Made by a program: the position numbers and the translations under genes. Under the pieces are notes generated by a model. It was not told where the DNA came from. It saw nothing but the letters and a program-made list of their open reading frames with translations, and did no database searches. Below, piece by piece: positions 25,585 through 33,729 of a stretch of 33,729 nt of DNA (position 1 is its first letter; the number at the start of each line of letters is the position of its first letter). Source of the stretch: Bacteroidales bacterium UBA1794 (GTDB lineage: Bacteria > Bacteroidota > Bacteroidia > Bacteroidales > Bacteroidaceae); NCBI GenBank assembly GCA_002315435.1, contig DCFW01000024.1, positions 1 to 33,729 on the forward strand. The letters are read 5' to 3'.

Positions 25585-25977
25585 ATGATGAGCACTAAAG
25601 AAAAAATAGTTTTGGAATACCCATTGAAAGCTACTTCGCTTGATGTAATATGGACTGCGATCAGCACACCCAGCGGGTTGGAACATTGGTTTGCCGACAA
25701 GGTGATTGATAATGGAAAAAACATTACATTTATTTGGGGGAAAGACGACAGTCGCGATGCAATGATTGCCACTTTTCGTCAAGGAGTGTTTATCCGCTTC
25801 AAGTGGCTGGACATAGACGATAAGAAAGAATACTTTGAGTTCAGAATAAATTACAACGAACTGACATTGGAATATATCTTAATTATTACCGACTTCGCTG
25901 AACATGACGATCTCGACGATACCGAAAGTCTATGGAATTCACAAGTAGAAACTTTATGCAGAGAAAATGGGTTATAA
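25585..25977 (+). CDS. START-like (SRPBCC-fold) domain protein
   Basis: The 130-residue soluble protein opens with LEYPLKATSLDVIWTAISTPSGLEHWFADKV, the first strand and helices of the SRPBCC/AHSA1 fold, where T-P-x-G-L-x-x-W-F-A is characteristic. The rest forms the beta-sheet (ITFIWGKDD, VFIRFKWLD, YFEFRINYN, LEYILIITDFAE) and a long C-terminal helix. Bacteroidetes members form a START-like family with no assigned ligand. Two adjacent ATG codons (25585, 25588) could start it. It is probably a single gene, since a -7 element precedes the next one. Confidence 0.78.
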   Translation: MMSTKEKIVLEYPLKATSLDVIWTAISTPSGLEHWFADKVIDNGKNITFIWGKDDSRDAMIATFRQGVFIRFKWLDIDDKKEYFEFRINYNELTLEYILIITDFAEHDDLDDTESLWNSQVETLCRENGL

Positions 25978-26032
25978 CACCATTTTTAAATCTTTTGTGA
26001 GGAAAAGACTATCAAGTATAAGGCTTTTTATG

Positions 26033-26040
26033 TATTTTTG
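26033..26040 (+). promoter_or_regulatory. -7 element before the lptF/G gene
   Basis: TATTTTTG matches TAnnTTTG and lies 28 bp before the ATG at 26069. The -33 region is not recognisable. Confidence 0.45.
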
Positions 26041-26068
26041 CACTCAGATAAAATAATCTACTGAGAGA

Positions 26069-27976
26069 ATGTTAGGCATCAAGAAACTGGATATATTCAT
26101 AGTAAGGAGCTTTTCCTTACTTTTTGTCGCTACTTTTTTTATCTGCTTATTTATATATATAATGCAGTTTCTGTGGAGATATATCGACGACTTGGTGGGT
26201 AAAGGTTTAAGCATGCAGGTATTGGGCCAGTTCTTTTGGTATGCAGCTCTTACACTGGTCCCTATGTCACTACCACTAGCCATACTGTTGGCTGCATTAA
26301 TGACTTTCGGTAACTTGGGCGAACGTTTTGAATTACTTGCCATGAAAGCCGCCGGTGTAAGTTTATTACGCACAATGGCTCCACTAATCGTCGCTTCAAT
26401 TATGTTTGGTGGAATATCTTTCTACTTTCAGAATGTAGCAGGACCTTACGCACAGACAAAATTATGGACACTGCTTTTCTCCATGAAACAGAAAAGCCCT
26501 GAACTGGATATTCCCGAAGGTCAATTCTATACCCAGATCCCCGGTTATAACCTTTATGTACAAAAAAAGAATAAGCTGACCGGTGAACTGTACAACGTAA
26601 TGATATACAATTTCACTGACGGATTTGAGAATGCCCACATCATTGTAGCGGACTCCGCCAAAATGGAAATGACGGCAGATAAGAAATACTTAAGATTGCA
26701 TCTTTATGGCGGTGAACAATTTGAAAATCTGCGAGCACAATCAACAGGAGTGACAATTGGTAAACCGCAGGATACACCTTATCGTCGGGAAACATTTGAT
26801 CAAAAGCACGTAATCATTGAATTTAATGCCAACTTCAATATGGTAGATGGCGGCTTTATGAACGATCAATACCAAAGTAAGAACATGAAGCAATTGCAAT
26901 CAAATATAGATTCAATGCACACCCAGGTTGACAGCGTGGGGCGCAACCTTTATAAAGAAGCGATTGCCACAACCTATTCGCCCATAGCACTAACACGTGC
27001 CGACACGCTAAAAGCCCTGCATAGCAGAGTCAAGGCAATTAGTGTCGACAGTGTGATTGAGCTTAAGCCCAAAAGCGAGAAACGACGTATCTATGATGAG
27101 GCGACGCAAGTATCTGGTCAGCAGGACTGGCAATTCAAAGGAATGACAGAAGCTGATACGCAGGATCGTATCAACCGATACACCATGGAATGGCACCGAC
27201 GAATCACACTCTCACTAGCTTGTGTCGTGTTCTTCTTTATTGGCGCACCACTAGGAGGTATCATCCGAAAAGGCGGACTAGGCATGCCGGTTGTTATATC
27301 CGTACTGTTCTTCATCTTCTATTATGTAGTTGATACCGCCGGTTACAAAGCATCAAAAACCTACGTATGGTCTCCTTTCTGGGGACTATGGATCAGTACA
27401 TTCATACTGGCGCCTATTGGAGTATTCCTCACATACAAGTCAAATAAAGATTCTGTGATTCTAAACGCCGATGCATATAGAAAATGGTTGGGTATATTCT
27501 TCGGATTCAGAGACAGCCGCAAGATGTTTATGAAAGAGGTGGTCATCGAAGAACCGGAATATGCAAGATTGACAGATGAAATGACTATATTATCTCACGA
27601 ATGTGAGGCATACGTCCACCAGACACGCCTTGGGCATTTTCCCAACTACATTCATCTTTTCATGATGAAAGGTCACGATAAAGAGTTGATGGAATTGAAC
27701 AATCAAATGGAAAGTATTGTTGATGAATTATCGAACTGCAGAAATGCCAAAGTTCTGGATGCAGTAGAGAAATTCCCAATTCTTTCAATGTGGGCCCATC
27801 GTAGCCCATGGCGACGTGAATGGATGAACATTACCACAGGAGTGTTACTTCCCTTAGGAATATTCTTCTACATCAGATCTTGCGGATTTCGCTTCAGACT
27901 TTATAGAGATTTAAAACAGATTGTAAAAACTTGCGGGGAAGTGCAGGAACGTACAAGCAAATATATTAATCAATAA
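26069..27976 (+). CDS. LptF/LptG-family (YjgP/YjgQ) permease, long form
   Basis: Inner-membrane part of the ABC system that extracts lipopolysaccharide for transport to the outer membrane. The 635 residues are well above the usual 350-390. Three N-terminal membrane segments (about 14-34, 55-78, 100-120) enclose RFELLAMKAAGVS, the conserved coupling-helix region. A long periplasmic part (about 125-375) and three more segments (about 379-457) follow. The extra C-terminal about 175 residues are charged and include another hydrophobic stretch (about 586-600). Long forms are common in Bacteroidetes. Whether it acts as F or G is unclear. It appears to lead the run lptF/G-ribBA-aspC-mutS. Confidence 0.9.
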   Translation: MLGIKKLDIFIVRSFSLLFVATFFICLFIYIMQFLWRYIDDLVGKGLSMQVLGQFFWYAALTLVPMSLPLAILLAALMTFGNLGERFELLAMKAAGVSLLRTMAPLIVASIMFGGISFYFQNVAGPYAQTKLWTLLFSMKQKSPELDIPEGQFYTQIPGYNLYVQKKNKLTGELYNVMIYNFTDGFENAHIIVADSAKMEMTADKKYLRLHLYGGEQFENLRAQSTGVTIGKPQDTPYRRETFDQKHVIIEFNANFNMVDGGFMNDQYQSKNMKQLQSNIDSMHTQVDSVGRNLYKEAIATTYSPIALTRADTLKALHSRVKAISVDSVIELKPKSEKRRIYDEATQVSGQQDWQFKGMTEADTQDRINRYTMEWHRRITLSLACVVFFFIGAPLGGIIRKGGLGMPVVISVLFFIFYYVVDTAGYKASKTYVWSPFWGLWISTFILAPIGVFLTYKSNKDSVILNADAYRKWLGIFFGFRDSRKMFMKEVVIEEPEYARLTDEMTILSHECEAYVHQTRLGHFPNYIHLFMMKGHDKELMELNNQMESIVDELSNCRNAKVLDAVEKFPILSMWAHRSPWRREWMNITTGVLLPLGIFFYIRSCGFRFRLYRDLKQIVKTCGEVQERTSKYINQ

Positions 27977-27984
27977 AAGAGGTA

Positions 27985-29202
27985 ATGATGGAAGATATTA
28001 AATTAAATTCGATAGAAGAAGCCATTGAGGACTTCAAAGAGGGTAAATTTCTTATAGTTGTAGATGATGAGGATCGTGAAAATGAAGGAGATTTAATCAT
28101 TGCCGCTGAAAAAGTCACTCCTGAGAAGGTTAATTTCATGCTGGAACATGCAAGAGGAGTGTTATGTGCTCCTATTACAATATCTCGTTGCGAAGAATTA
28201 AATTTACCACATCAAGTGGAAGAGAATACATCCTCATTGGGGACTCCATTTACAGTAACTGTTGACAAATTAGAAGGATGCACCACCGGTGTATCAGCTT
28301 ATGATCGCGCTGCCACAATCAAGGCATTGGCTGATCCTGAAGCAACGGCTGACACTTTCGGACGTCCGGGACATATCAATCCGTTATATGCACAAGACAA
28401 AGGTGTATTGCGTCGCTCCGGACACACTGAAGCGGCAGTTGATCTGGCAAGGCTTTCCGGACTATATCCGGCCGGAGCTTTAATGGAAATAATGAATGAA
28501 GACGGTACCATGGCACGTCTTCCCAGACTTCGGGAATTTGCAGATGAATTCAATTTGAAATTAATATCTATTCAAGATCTCATCTCTTACCGTTTAAAGA
28601 CAGAGTCTTTGGTAGAAAAAGGATACGAAGCTGATATGCCCACAGAATTCGGGCATTTCCATATCATCCCCTTCCGCCAGAAAAGCGATGGGGTAGAGCA
28701 TATGGCTATTTTCAAAGGTACATGGGAACCTGACGAACCGATTCTGGTTAGGGTTCATTCATCTTGCGCGACAGGAGATATTCTGGGCAGTATGCGTTGT
28801 GATTGCGGAGAGCAATTGCACAAATCCATGCAAATGATAGAAAAAGAAGGCAAAGGCGTGCTTATCTATCTCATGCAGGAAGGTCGCGGCATAGGTTTAA
28901 TGAACAAAATCCATGCATACAAACTTCAAGAAGGTGGTATGGATACGGTTGATGCCAACCTGCACCTCGGGTTCAAAGCAGACGAAAGAGACTACGGTGT
29001 AGGAGCTCAAATACTGAGAGCCCTTGGAGTACACAAGATGCGTTTAATGACGAACAATCCTATTAAAAGAGTTGGACTGGAAGCTTATGGACTGGAAATC
29101 GTGAACAATGTTCCTATTGAAATAGAGCCCAACAAATACGACGAATTCTATTTAAAAACGAAAAAAGAACGTATGGGACATACCTTACATTTCAACAAAT
29201 AA
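27985..29202 (+). CDS. ribBA: Bifunctional 3,4-dihydroxy-2-butanone 4-phosphate synthase / GTP cyclohydrolase II
   Basis: Supplies both entry precursors of riboflavin: one domain makes dihydroxybutanone phosphate from ribulose 5-phosphate, the other opens GTP. The 405 residues divide at about 205. The RibB half has DDEDRENEGD (27-36) and RRSGHTEAAVDLARLSG (143-159). The RibA half has the zinc cysteines C261, C272 and C274 in SCATGDILGSMRCDCGEQL, then EGRGIGLMNKIHAY. Both active sites look intact. It follows lptF/G after 8 nt and precedes aspC by 23 nt. No FMN riboswitch is visible, as expected inside an operon. Confidence 0.97.
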   Translation: MMEDIKLNSIEEAIEDFKEGKFLIVVDDEDRENEGDLIIAAEKVTPEKVNFMLEHARGVLCAPITISRCEELNLPHQVEENTSSLGTPFTVTVDKLEGCTTGVSAYDRAATIKALADPEATADTFGRPGHINPLYAQDKGVLRRSGHTEAAVDLARLSGLYPAGALMEIMNEDGTMARLPRLREFADEFNLKLISIQDLISYRLKTESLVEKGYEADMPTEFGHFHIIPFRQKSDGVEHMAIFKGTWEPDEPILVRVHSSCATGDILGSMRCDCGEQLHKSMQMIEKEGKGVLIYLMQEGRGIGLMNKIHAYKLQEGGMDTVDANLHLGFKADERDYGVGAQILRALGVHKMRLMTNNPIKRVGLEAYGLEIVNNVPIEIEPNKYDEFYLKTKKERMGHTLHFNK

Positions 29203-29225
29203 CATACCAATAAATACAAAAAACA

Positions 29226-30419
29226 ATGAATCAATTATCAGACCGTTTAAACAATTTGCAGCCATCTGCCACATTGGCAATGTCACAAAAAAGCTCCGAA
29301 CTGAAGGCGCAAGGAGTTGATGTTATCAATTTAAGTGTAGGTGAACCTGATTTCTTCACCCCTGATGTCATTAAAAAGGCCGCTGAGAAAGCTATCAATG
29401 AAAACTTTTCTTTCTACACTCCCGTTCCGGGATACATGTCTTTGAGAAAAGCAATCAGTGACAAACTTAAAAAAGAGAATGGTCTTGATTATGCACCCGA
29501 ACAGATCATTTGTTCCAATGGTGCAAAACAATCTGTATGCAATGCTTTATTGAGCATAATTGGTGCAGGTGATGAAGTAATTATACCGGCTCCTTACTGG
29601 GTTAGTTACGAACAAATGGTCATTCTTGCCGAAGGAAAGGCTGTTATCGTAAAATGTAGCATTGATCAGGACTTCAAAATGACTCCTGCTCAACTGGAAG
29701 CTGCTATTACTCCTAAAACAAAAGCATTAATCCTTTGTTCTCCCAGCAACCCTACGGGTAGCATCTACAATAAGGAAGAACTGAAAGGTCTGGCTGATGT
29801 GTTGGCTAAATACCCGAACATCATTATTATCTCTGATGAGATCTATGAACACATCAATTACATTGGAGGACATCAAAGCATCGCTCAATTCGCTGAAATC
29901 AAAGAAAGAGTAGCAGTTGTAAACGGTGTATCTAAAGCCTATGCAATGACAGGATGGAGACTTGGATATATGGCCGGTCCTCTTTGGTTGGTAAAAGCTT
30001 GCAATAAATTGCAGGGACAATATACCTCAAACCCTTCAAGTATTGCACAGAAAGCAGCTGAAGCAGCCTACCTCATGGATCAATCTCCGGTAGAAGAAAT
30101 GCGCAAAGCTTTCGAACGCCGTCGTGATTTAGTGTTGAACCTGGTTGCTGATATTCCCGGATTAAAATGCCGTAAACCGGATGGTGCATTCTATGTATTC
30201 CCTGAATGCAAATCATATTACGGGAAGAGCTACGGAGATCGTAAGATCAACAATTCGGAAGACCTTGCTATTTATCTGCTTGAAGTAGCACATGTGGCTT
30301 CAGTAAGCGGTTCTGCTTTTGGTGATGACGATTGCATCCGCATGTCTTACGCCACCAGCGACGACAACTTGAAAGAAGCATTCAAACGAATCAAAGAGAA
30401 ATTATCTTTATTAAAATAA
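29226..30419 (+). CDS. aspC: Aspartate aminotransferase (class I, subgroup Ib)
   Basis: PLP enzyme that moves amino groups between aspartate (or similar) and 2-oxoglutarate. The 397 residues show the fold-type I pattern: INLSVGEPDF (34-43), CSPSNPTGS (171-179), SDEIYEHI (203-210) and the PLP lysine K237 in SKAYAMTGWRLGYMAG. The C-terminal R-x-S-Y-A motif (RMSYATS) binds the substrate carboxylate. The N-terminal pattern is that of the Thermus/Bacillus-type enzyme. Other substrates (prephenate, aromatic amino acids) are possible for this subgroup. Confidence 0.92.
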   Translation: MNQLSDRLNNLQPSATLAMSQKSSELKAQGVDVINLSVGEPDFFTPDVIKKAAEKAINENFSFYTPVPGYMSLRKAISDKLKKENGLDYAPEQIICSNGAKQSVCNALLSIIGAGDEVIIPAPYWVSYEQMVILAEGKAVIVKCSIDQDFKMTPAQLEAAITPKTKALILCSPSNPTGSIYNKEELKGLADVLAKYPNIIIISDEIYEHINYIGGHQSIAQFAEIKERVAVVNGVSKAYAMTGWRLGYMAGPLWLVKACNKLQGQYTSNPSSIAQKAAEAAYLMDQSPVEEMRKAFERRRDLVLNLVADIPGLKCRKPDGAFYVFPECKSYYGKSYGDRKINNSEDLAIYLLEVAHVASVSGSAFGDDDCIRMSYATSDDNLKEAFKRIKEKLSLLK

Positions 30420-30441
30420 TGAAGGAAAGGGGATTGGATCA

Positions 30442-33066
30442 GTGAGCAATGAACCGGCACTAACGCCGATGATGGTACAGTTTTATGATCTCAAGAAGAA
30501 ATATCCTGATGCGATCATGCTGTTCAGATGCGGCGATTTCTACGAAACCTATCAAGAAGATGCTGTTGAAGCGGCTGAAATCTTAGGTATCACTCTAACA
30601 AGGCGTTCAAATACAAGCAATGGTAAACAGAGCACGCCACAAATGGCGGGATTCCCTTACCATGCTCTTGACACGTATTTGCCCAAATTGGTAAGAGCAG
30701 GGAAACGTGTGGCTATCTGTGATCAATTGGAAGATCCTAAAACCACCAAAAAGTTGGTCAAGCGTGGTGTCACCGAACTGGTTACACCGGGTGTTTCAAT
30801 CAACGATACAATCCTCAATTATAAAGAAAACAATTTTGTTGCTGCAGTGCACTTTGGAAAAAGTGCCTGCGGCACTGCTTTCCTTGATATTTCAACAGGC
30901 GAGTTCCTGACTGCCGAAGGACCTTTTGACTACATTGATAAGCTATTGAATAGCTTTGCCCCCAAAGAAGTACTCTTCGAACGCGGGAAACGAAGTCTTT
31001 TTGAAGAAAACTTCGGAACAAAATTCTATACGTATGAACTTGACGATTGGGTGTTCAATGAATCCTCCTCGCAGGAACGTTTGCTAAAGCAGTTCGGCAC
31101 AAAGACTTTAAAAGGTTTTGGCGTTGATCATTTAAAGAATGGTGTGATTGCGTCTGGAGCTATCCTCCAATATCTCACACTGACTCAGCACACCCATCTA
31201 CAACATATTACTACTCTTTCACGCATTGAGGAAGACAAATATGTCCGTATGGACCGATTCACCGTCCGCAGCCTTGAGCTTGTGAACAGTATGAATGAAG
31301 GAGGTGCAAGTCTTTTGAGCGTGATCGACAAAACGATCAGCCCCATGGGAGCACGTATGCTCAAACGGTGGATGTTGTTTCCATTGAAAGACCTAAAACC
31401 TATAAACGACCGTCTGAATGTAGTGGAATACTTCTTCAAACAACCCGATTTCGGAGAAATAGTTGAAGAACAGCTGCATATGGTTGGAGACCTTGAACGT
31501 ATCATTTCCAAAGTAGCAGCAAATAGAGTTTCACCTCGCGAAGTGGTACAACTGAAAATTGCGCTATATGCTGTAGAGCAAATCAAAAAAGCATGTATGG
31601 CTGCTGAAGATCCAAGCTTACAAAGGATTGGTGACCAACTGAATGCATGCGAAATCATCCGTGATCGGATAGAAAAAGAAATTATGGATAATCCTCCTTT
31701 ACTTTTAAATAAAGGAGGTTTCATACGCGACGGAGTTGACGAAGAGCTGGATGATTTACGACGTATCTCTTTCAACGGTAAGGATTATTTGATGAAAATT
31801 CAGCAACGTGAAAGCGAAGAAACCGGTATACCCTCACTAAAAATCGCTTACAACAATGTATTCGGATACTATATCGAAGTGCGTAATTCATACAAAGACA
31901 AAGTTCCTGAAGAATGGATACGCAAGCAGACGCTGGTAAACGCTGAACGATACATCACACAAGAATTGAAAGAATACGAAGAGAAGATTTTGGGTGCAGA
32001 AGACAAGATTCTTGTCATCGAGAACAAACTCTACAATGATTTGGTTGAAGCAATTGATGAATACATCCCTCAGATACAAATCAATGCTACCCAAATTGCC
32101 CGACTCGACTGTCTTTTTTCATTCTCAGTGGTTTCAAGCATACGCAAATATATACGTCCGGTCATTGCGGATGACGATGTCTTAGAGATCAAGCAAGGAC
32201 GCCACCCGGTCATTGAAACTCAACTATCCATTGATGATCCTTATGTAGCAAATGATGTGGAACTTGACTCGGAGAATCAACAAATATTGATGATAACCGG
32301 ACCCAACATGGCTGGTAAGTCAGCTCTTTTGCGACAAACAGCCCTTATCACATTACTTGCCCAAATCGGTTGCTTTGTCCCTGCAGACAGTGCACACATC
32401 GGCATGGTGGATAAGATATTCACACGTGTAGGTGCCAGCGACAATATCTCAATGGGCGAATCTACCTTTATGGTTGAAATGAATGAAGCAGCCAACATTC
32501 TGAATAACGTCACCACTCGCAGTTTGGTGCTTTTCGATGAATTAGGACGAGGCACATCCACTTACGACGGTATTTCCATCGCTTGGGCTATTGTTGAATA
32601 TTTGCATGAAAATCCCAAAGCTCGCGCACGTACCTTATTTGCCACACACTATCATGAATTAAATGAGATGGAAAAAAGTTTTCCTCGCATCAAGAATTAT
32701 AATGTAAGTGTAAAAGAAATTGACAACAGAGTTATCTTCCTGCGTAAGCTGGTTCGTGGAGGCAGCGAACACTCTTTCGGTATACATGTGGCACGAATAG
32801 CCGGTATGCCGGTAAGCATTGTAAAACGTGCAGATGAAGTATTACACCAATTGGAAAGCAACAACAGCAACGACGGCAAGAGCAACTTGATCAAAACCGA
32901 AAACATAAAAAAACAGGATGGCATCCAATTGAGTTTCTTTCAACTGGAAGATCCTGTGTTATGCCAAATCCGTGATGAGTTTCTTCACCTTGACGTAAAT
33001 AACCTTACCCCCATCGAAGCTCTGAATAAATTGAACGAGGTAAAGAAAATTATTAAAGGGAAATAA
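30442..33066 (+). CDS. mutS: DNA mismatch repair protein MutS
   Basis: Recognises mispaired bases and recruits MutL using ATP. The 874-residue protein has the mismatch-reading F33-Y34-E35 in GDFYE, a connector and lever region, clamp helices, and the ATPase with Walker A GPNMAGKS (620-627), Walker B LVLFDE (D699-E700) and the GRGTSTYDG signature. A helix-turn-helix near the end (LTPIEALNKLNEVK) is present. The start is GTG, with GAAGGAAAGGGG ahead; the first in-frame ATG (residue 9) would cut into conserved sequence. FYE and full domain set mark MutS1, not MutS2. It is last in the run from lptF/G. Confidence 0.97.
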   Translation: MSNEPALTPMMVQFYDLKKKYPDAIMLFRCGDFYETYQEDAVEAAEILGITLTRRSNTSNGKQSTPQMAGFPYHALDTYLPKLVRAGKRVAICDQLEDPKTTKKLVKRGVTELVTPGVSINDTILNYKENNFVAAVHFGKSACGTAFLDISTGEFLTAEGPFDYIDKLLNSFAPKEVLFERGKRSLFEENFGTKFYTYELDDWVFNESSSQERLLKQFGTKTLKGFGVDHLKNGVIASGAILQYLTLTQHTHLQHITTLSRIEEDKYVRMDRFTVRSLELVNSMNEGGASLLSVIDKTISPMGARMLKRWMLFPLKDLKPINDRLNVVEYFFKQPDFGEIVEEQLHMVGDLERIISKVAANRVSPREVVQLKIALYAVEQIKKACMAAEDPSLQRIGDQLNACEIIRDRIEKEIMDNPPLLLNKGGFIRDGVDEELDDLRRISFNGKDYLMKIQQRESEETGIPSLKIAYNNVFGYYIEVRNSYKDKVPEEWIRKQTLVNAERYITQELKEYEEKILGAEDKILVIENKLYNDLVEAIDEYIPQIQINATQIARLDCLFSFSVVSSIRKYIRPVIADDDVLEIKQGRHPVIETQLSIDDPYVANDVELDSENQQILMITGPNMAGKSALLRQTALITLLAQIGCFVPADSAHIGMVDKIFTRVGASDNISMGESTFMVEMNEAANILNNVTTRSLVLFDELGRGTSTYDGISIAWAIVEYLHENPKARARTLFATHYHELNEMEKSFPRIKNYNVSVKEIDNRVIFLRKLVRGGSEHSFGIHVARIAGMPVSIVKRADEVLHQLESNNSNDGKSNLIKTENIKKQDGIQLSFFQLEDPVLCQIRDEFLHLDVNNLTPIEALNKLNEVKKIIKGK

Positions 33067-33070
33067 AGTC

Positions 33071-33391
33071 TTATTCCAGAGAGACAGCTGTTCCGGCGAC
33101 AGTCACCATCAACATGCTTCCGTTTGAGCCAATAGCTTCATAATCCAAGTCAATGCCTATTACGGCATTTGCTCCCAGCTGCTCAGCATTCTGCTGTAAC
33201 TCATTCAATGCAGAGTTCTTTGCATCCTTCAATACTTTCTCATATGCACCGGCACGACCACCAAAGAAATCAGTGATACTTGCCATAAAATCTTTTATAA
33301 AGTTAGCACCGATAATAGCCTCTCCCGAAACAATACCATAGTATTGCACAATATGTTTCCCTTCAATTGAATTCGTTGTTGTTAGTAGCAT
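33071..33391 (-). CDS. YbjQ-family (DUF74) putative heavy-metal-binding protein
   Basis: The 106-residue protein fits the YbjQ/UPF0145 family: TTTNSIEGKHIVQYYGIVSGEAIIG at the N-terminus, GGRAGAYEKVLKDAKNSALNEL in the middle and GANAVIGIDLDYEAIG...MVTVAGTAV at the end. Members form pentameric rings; metal binding was proposed but the physiological role is not known. It ends only 4 bp from the mutS stop on the opposite strand. It lies 16 nt after the small upstream gene, so the two are probably co-transcribed. Confidence 0.9.
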   Translation of the reverse strand: MLLTTTNSIEGKHIVQYYGIVSGEAIIGANFIKDFMASITDFFGGRAGAYEKVLKDAKNSALNELQQNAEQLGANAVIGIDLDYEAIGSNGSMLMVTVAGTAVSLE

Positions 33392-33407
33392 AATTTTATG
33401 TTTTAAT

Positions 33408-33617
33408 TTATATTATTCTTTTTAATCCTATTATTTTCTCAAGAGTTCTATTCATCCTCTTAAGGACAGCCAATTTGCCATAGCCTGTTGATATTTTTGA
33501 GTCTATCAATCGTATTCCTTTTTTATTGACATATCCATCCAACAGCACTTCCATTTGCTCATAATCCATATCTTTGGGGTTATGAATCTGCAAAGACTTC
33601 TGCATCGACAATTCCAT
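33408..33617 (-). CDS. Small protein of unknown function
   Basis: From the ATG at 33617 it encodes 69 residues (MELSMQKSL...). A TTG at 33629 would add four, and another ATG lies at residue 5. The sequence is charged, without signal peptide or membrane segment. The C-terminal 30 residues (GKLAVLKRMNRTLEKIIGLKR) look like a basic amphipathic helix. I do not recognise a family. Same strand and 16-nt spacing link it to the YbjQ gene. Confidence 0.5.
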   Translation of the reverse strand: MELSMQKSLQIHNPKDMDYEQMEVLLDGYVNKKGIRLIDSKISTGYGKLAVLKRMNRTLEKIIGLKRII

Positions 33618-33729
33618 CAATAATCCCAATTAATTTTGTAACTTTATAAAATAAAAAAAAAAAAAAAAAAAAAAAAAGTACTTTTTGTTCTTCTCTCCTT
33701 CTGTTCACTTTTTTTTTTCTTGTCTCTTC
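33618..33729. other. Low-complexity right edge with a 25-A run
   Basis: 33653-33677 is an uninterrupted run of 25 A (preceded by AAAAT), followed by a pyrimidine-rich stretch including a 10-T run. This is unlike the rest of the window and may be a contig end or sequencing artefact. It also obscures any promoter for the small gene at 33617. Confidence 0.6.

Noticed and set aside
31185..31775. 196-codon open frame on the minus strand inside mutS
   Set aside because: It is fully antisense to conserved MutS sequence and is low-complexity, serine- and arginine-rich: a shadow of the coding strand.
1..33729. CRISPR array, insertion sequence, prophage or toxin-antitoxin system
   Set aside because: No regularly spaced long repeats, transposase or integrase motifs, or toxin-antitoxin pair were seen. 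The only regular array is the three-copy 22-bp repeat, which has no spacers of CRISPR type.

Overview
The window looks like a piece of a Bacteroidales chromosome, probably Bacteroidaceae or a close relative. The sequence is AT-rich. Recognisable upstream regions carry the Bacteroidetes promoter form (TTTG near -33, TAnnTTTG near -7). The gene content also fits: a DUF4249 lipoprotein with a TonB-dependent receptor, long Bacteroidetes-type LptF/G permease, fused ribBA, and a START-like protein. There are no insertion sequences, phage genes, CRISPR arrays or rRNA. It is mostly core metabolism and envelope functions, with an accessory-like stretch around 11.7-23.4 kb.

Layout. 24-4719 (minus): a CPA2-type cation/proton antiporter with a stress-protein-like tail, then the pta-ackA acetate pathway, each with its own promoter or terminator. 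5035-11707 (plus): a six-gene glycine cleavage operon, lplA-gcvT-gcvH-gcvPA-gcvPB-lpdA, closed by a perfect 13-bp terminator. It holds all four enzyme activities plus the lipoate ligase that charges GcvH. 12046-12656 (plus): two small membrane proteins, CD225 and DUF2752. 12715-18136 (minus): an RND efflux operon (adaptor, pump, TolC) divergent from an AraC regulator (18309-19190), with 21-bp-spaced direct repeats between them. 19586-23360 (plus): an outer-membrane barrel, then a DUF4249 lipoprotein overlapping a TonB-dependent receptor.

23726-25292 (plus): pabB-pabC for p-aminobenzoate, preceded by three 22-bp-periodic repeats. 25342-25415 (minus): a CAU-anticodon tRNA with a near-consensus promoter and its own terminator. 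25585-33066 (plus): a START-like protein, then the closely spaced series lptF/G-ribBA-aspC-mutS. 33071-33617 (minus): a YbjQ-family protein and a small unknown protein. The right edge has a run of 25 A that looks like a contig end.

I did not find a clearly novel defence or mobile system. The signals most worth following are: a decayed AraC tail lying tail-to-tail with the live AraC gene; the phased 22-bp repeats upstream of pabB; the presumed AraC operator in the efflux divergent region; layered repeats before the barrel gene; and the CD225-DUF2752 pair. All function calls come from reading motifs by eye; no database search was run.
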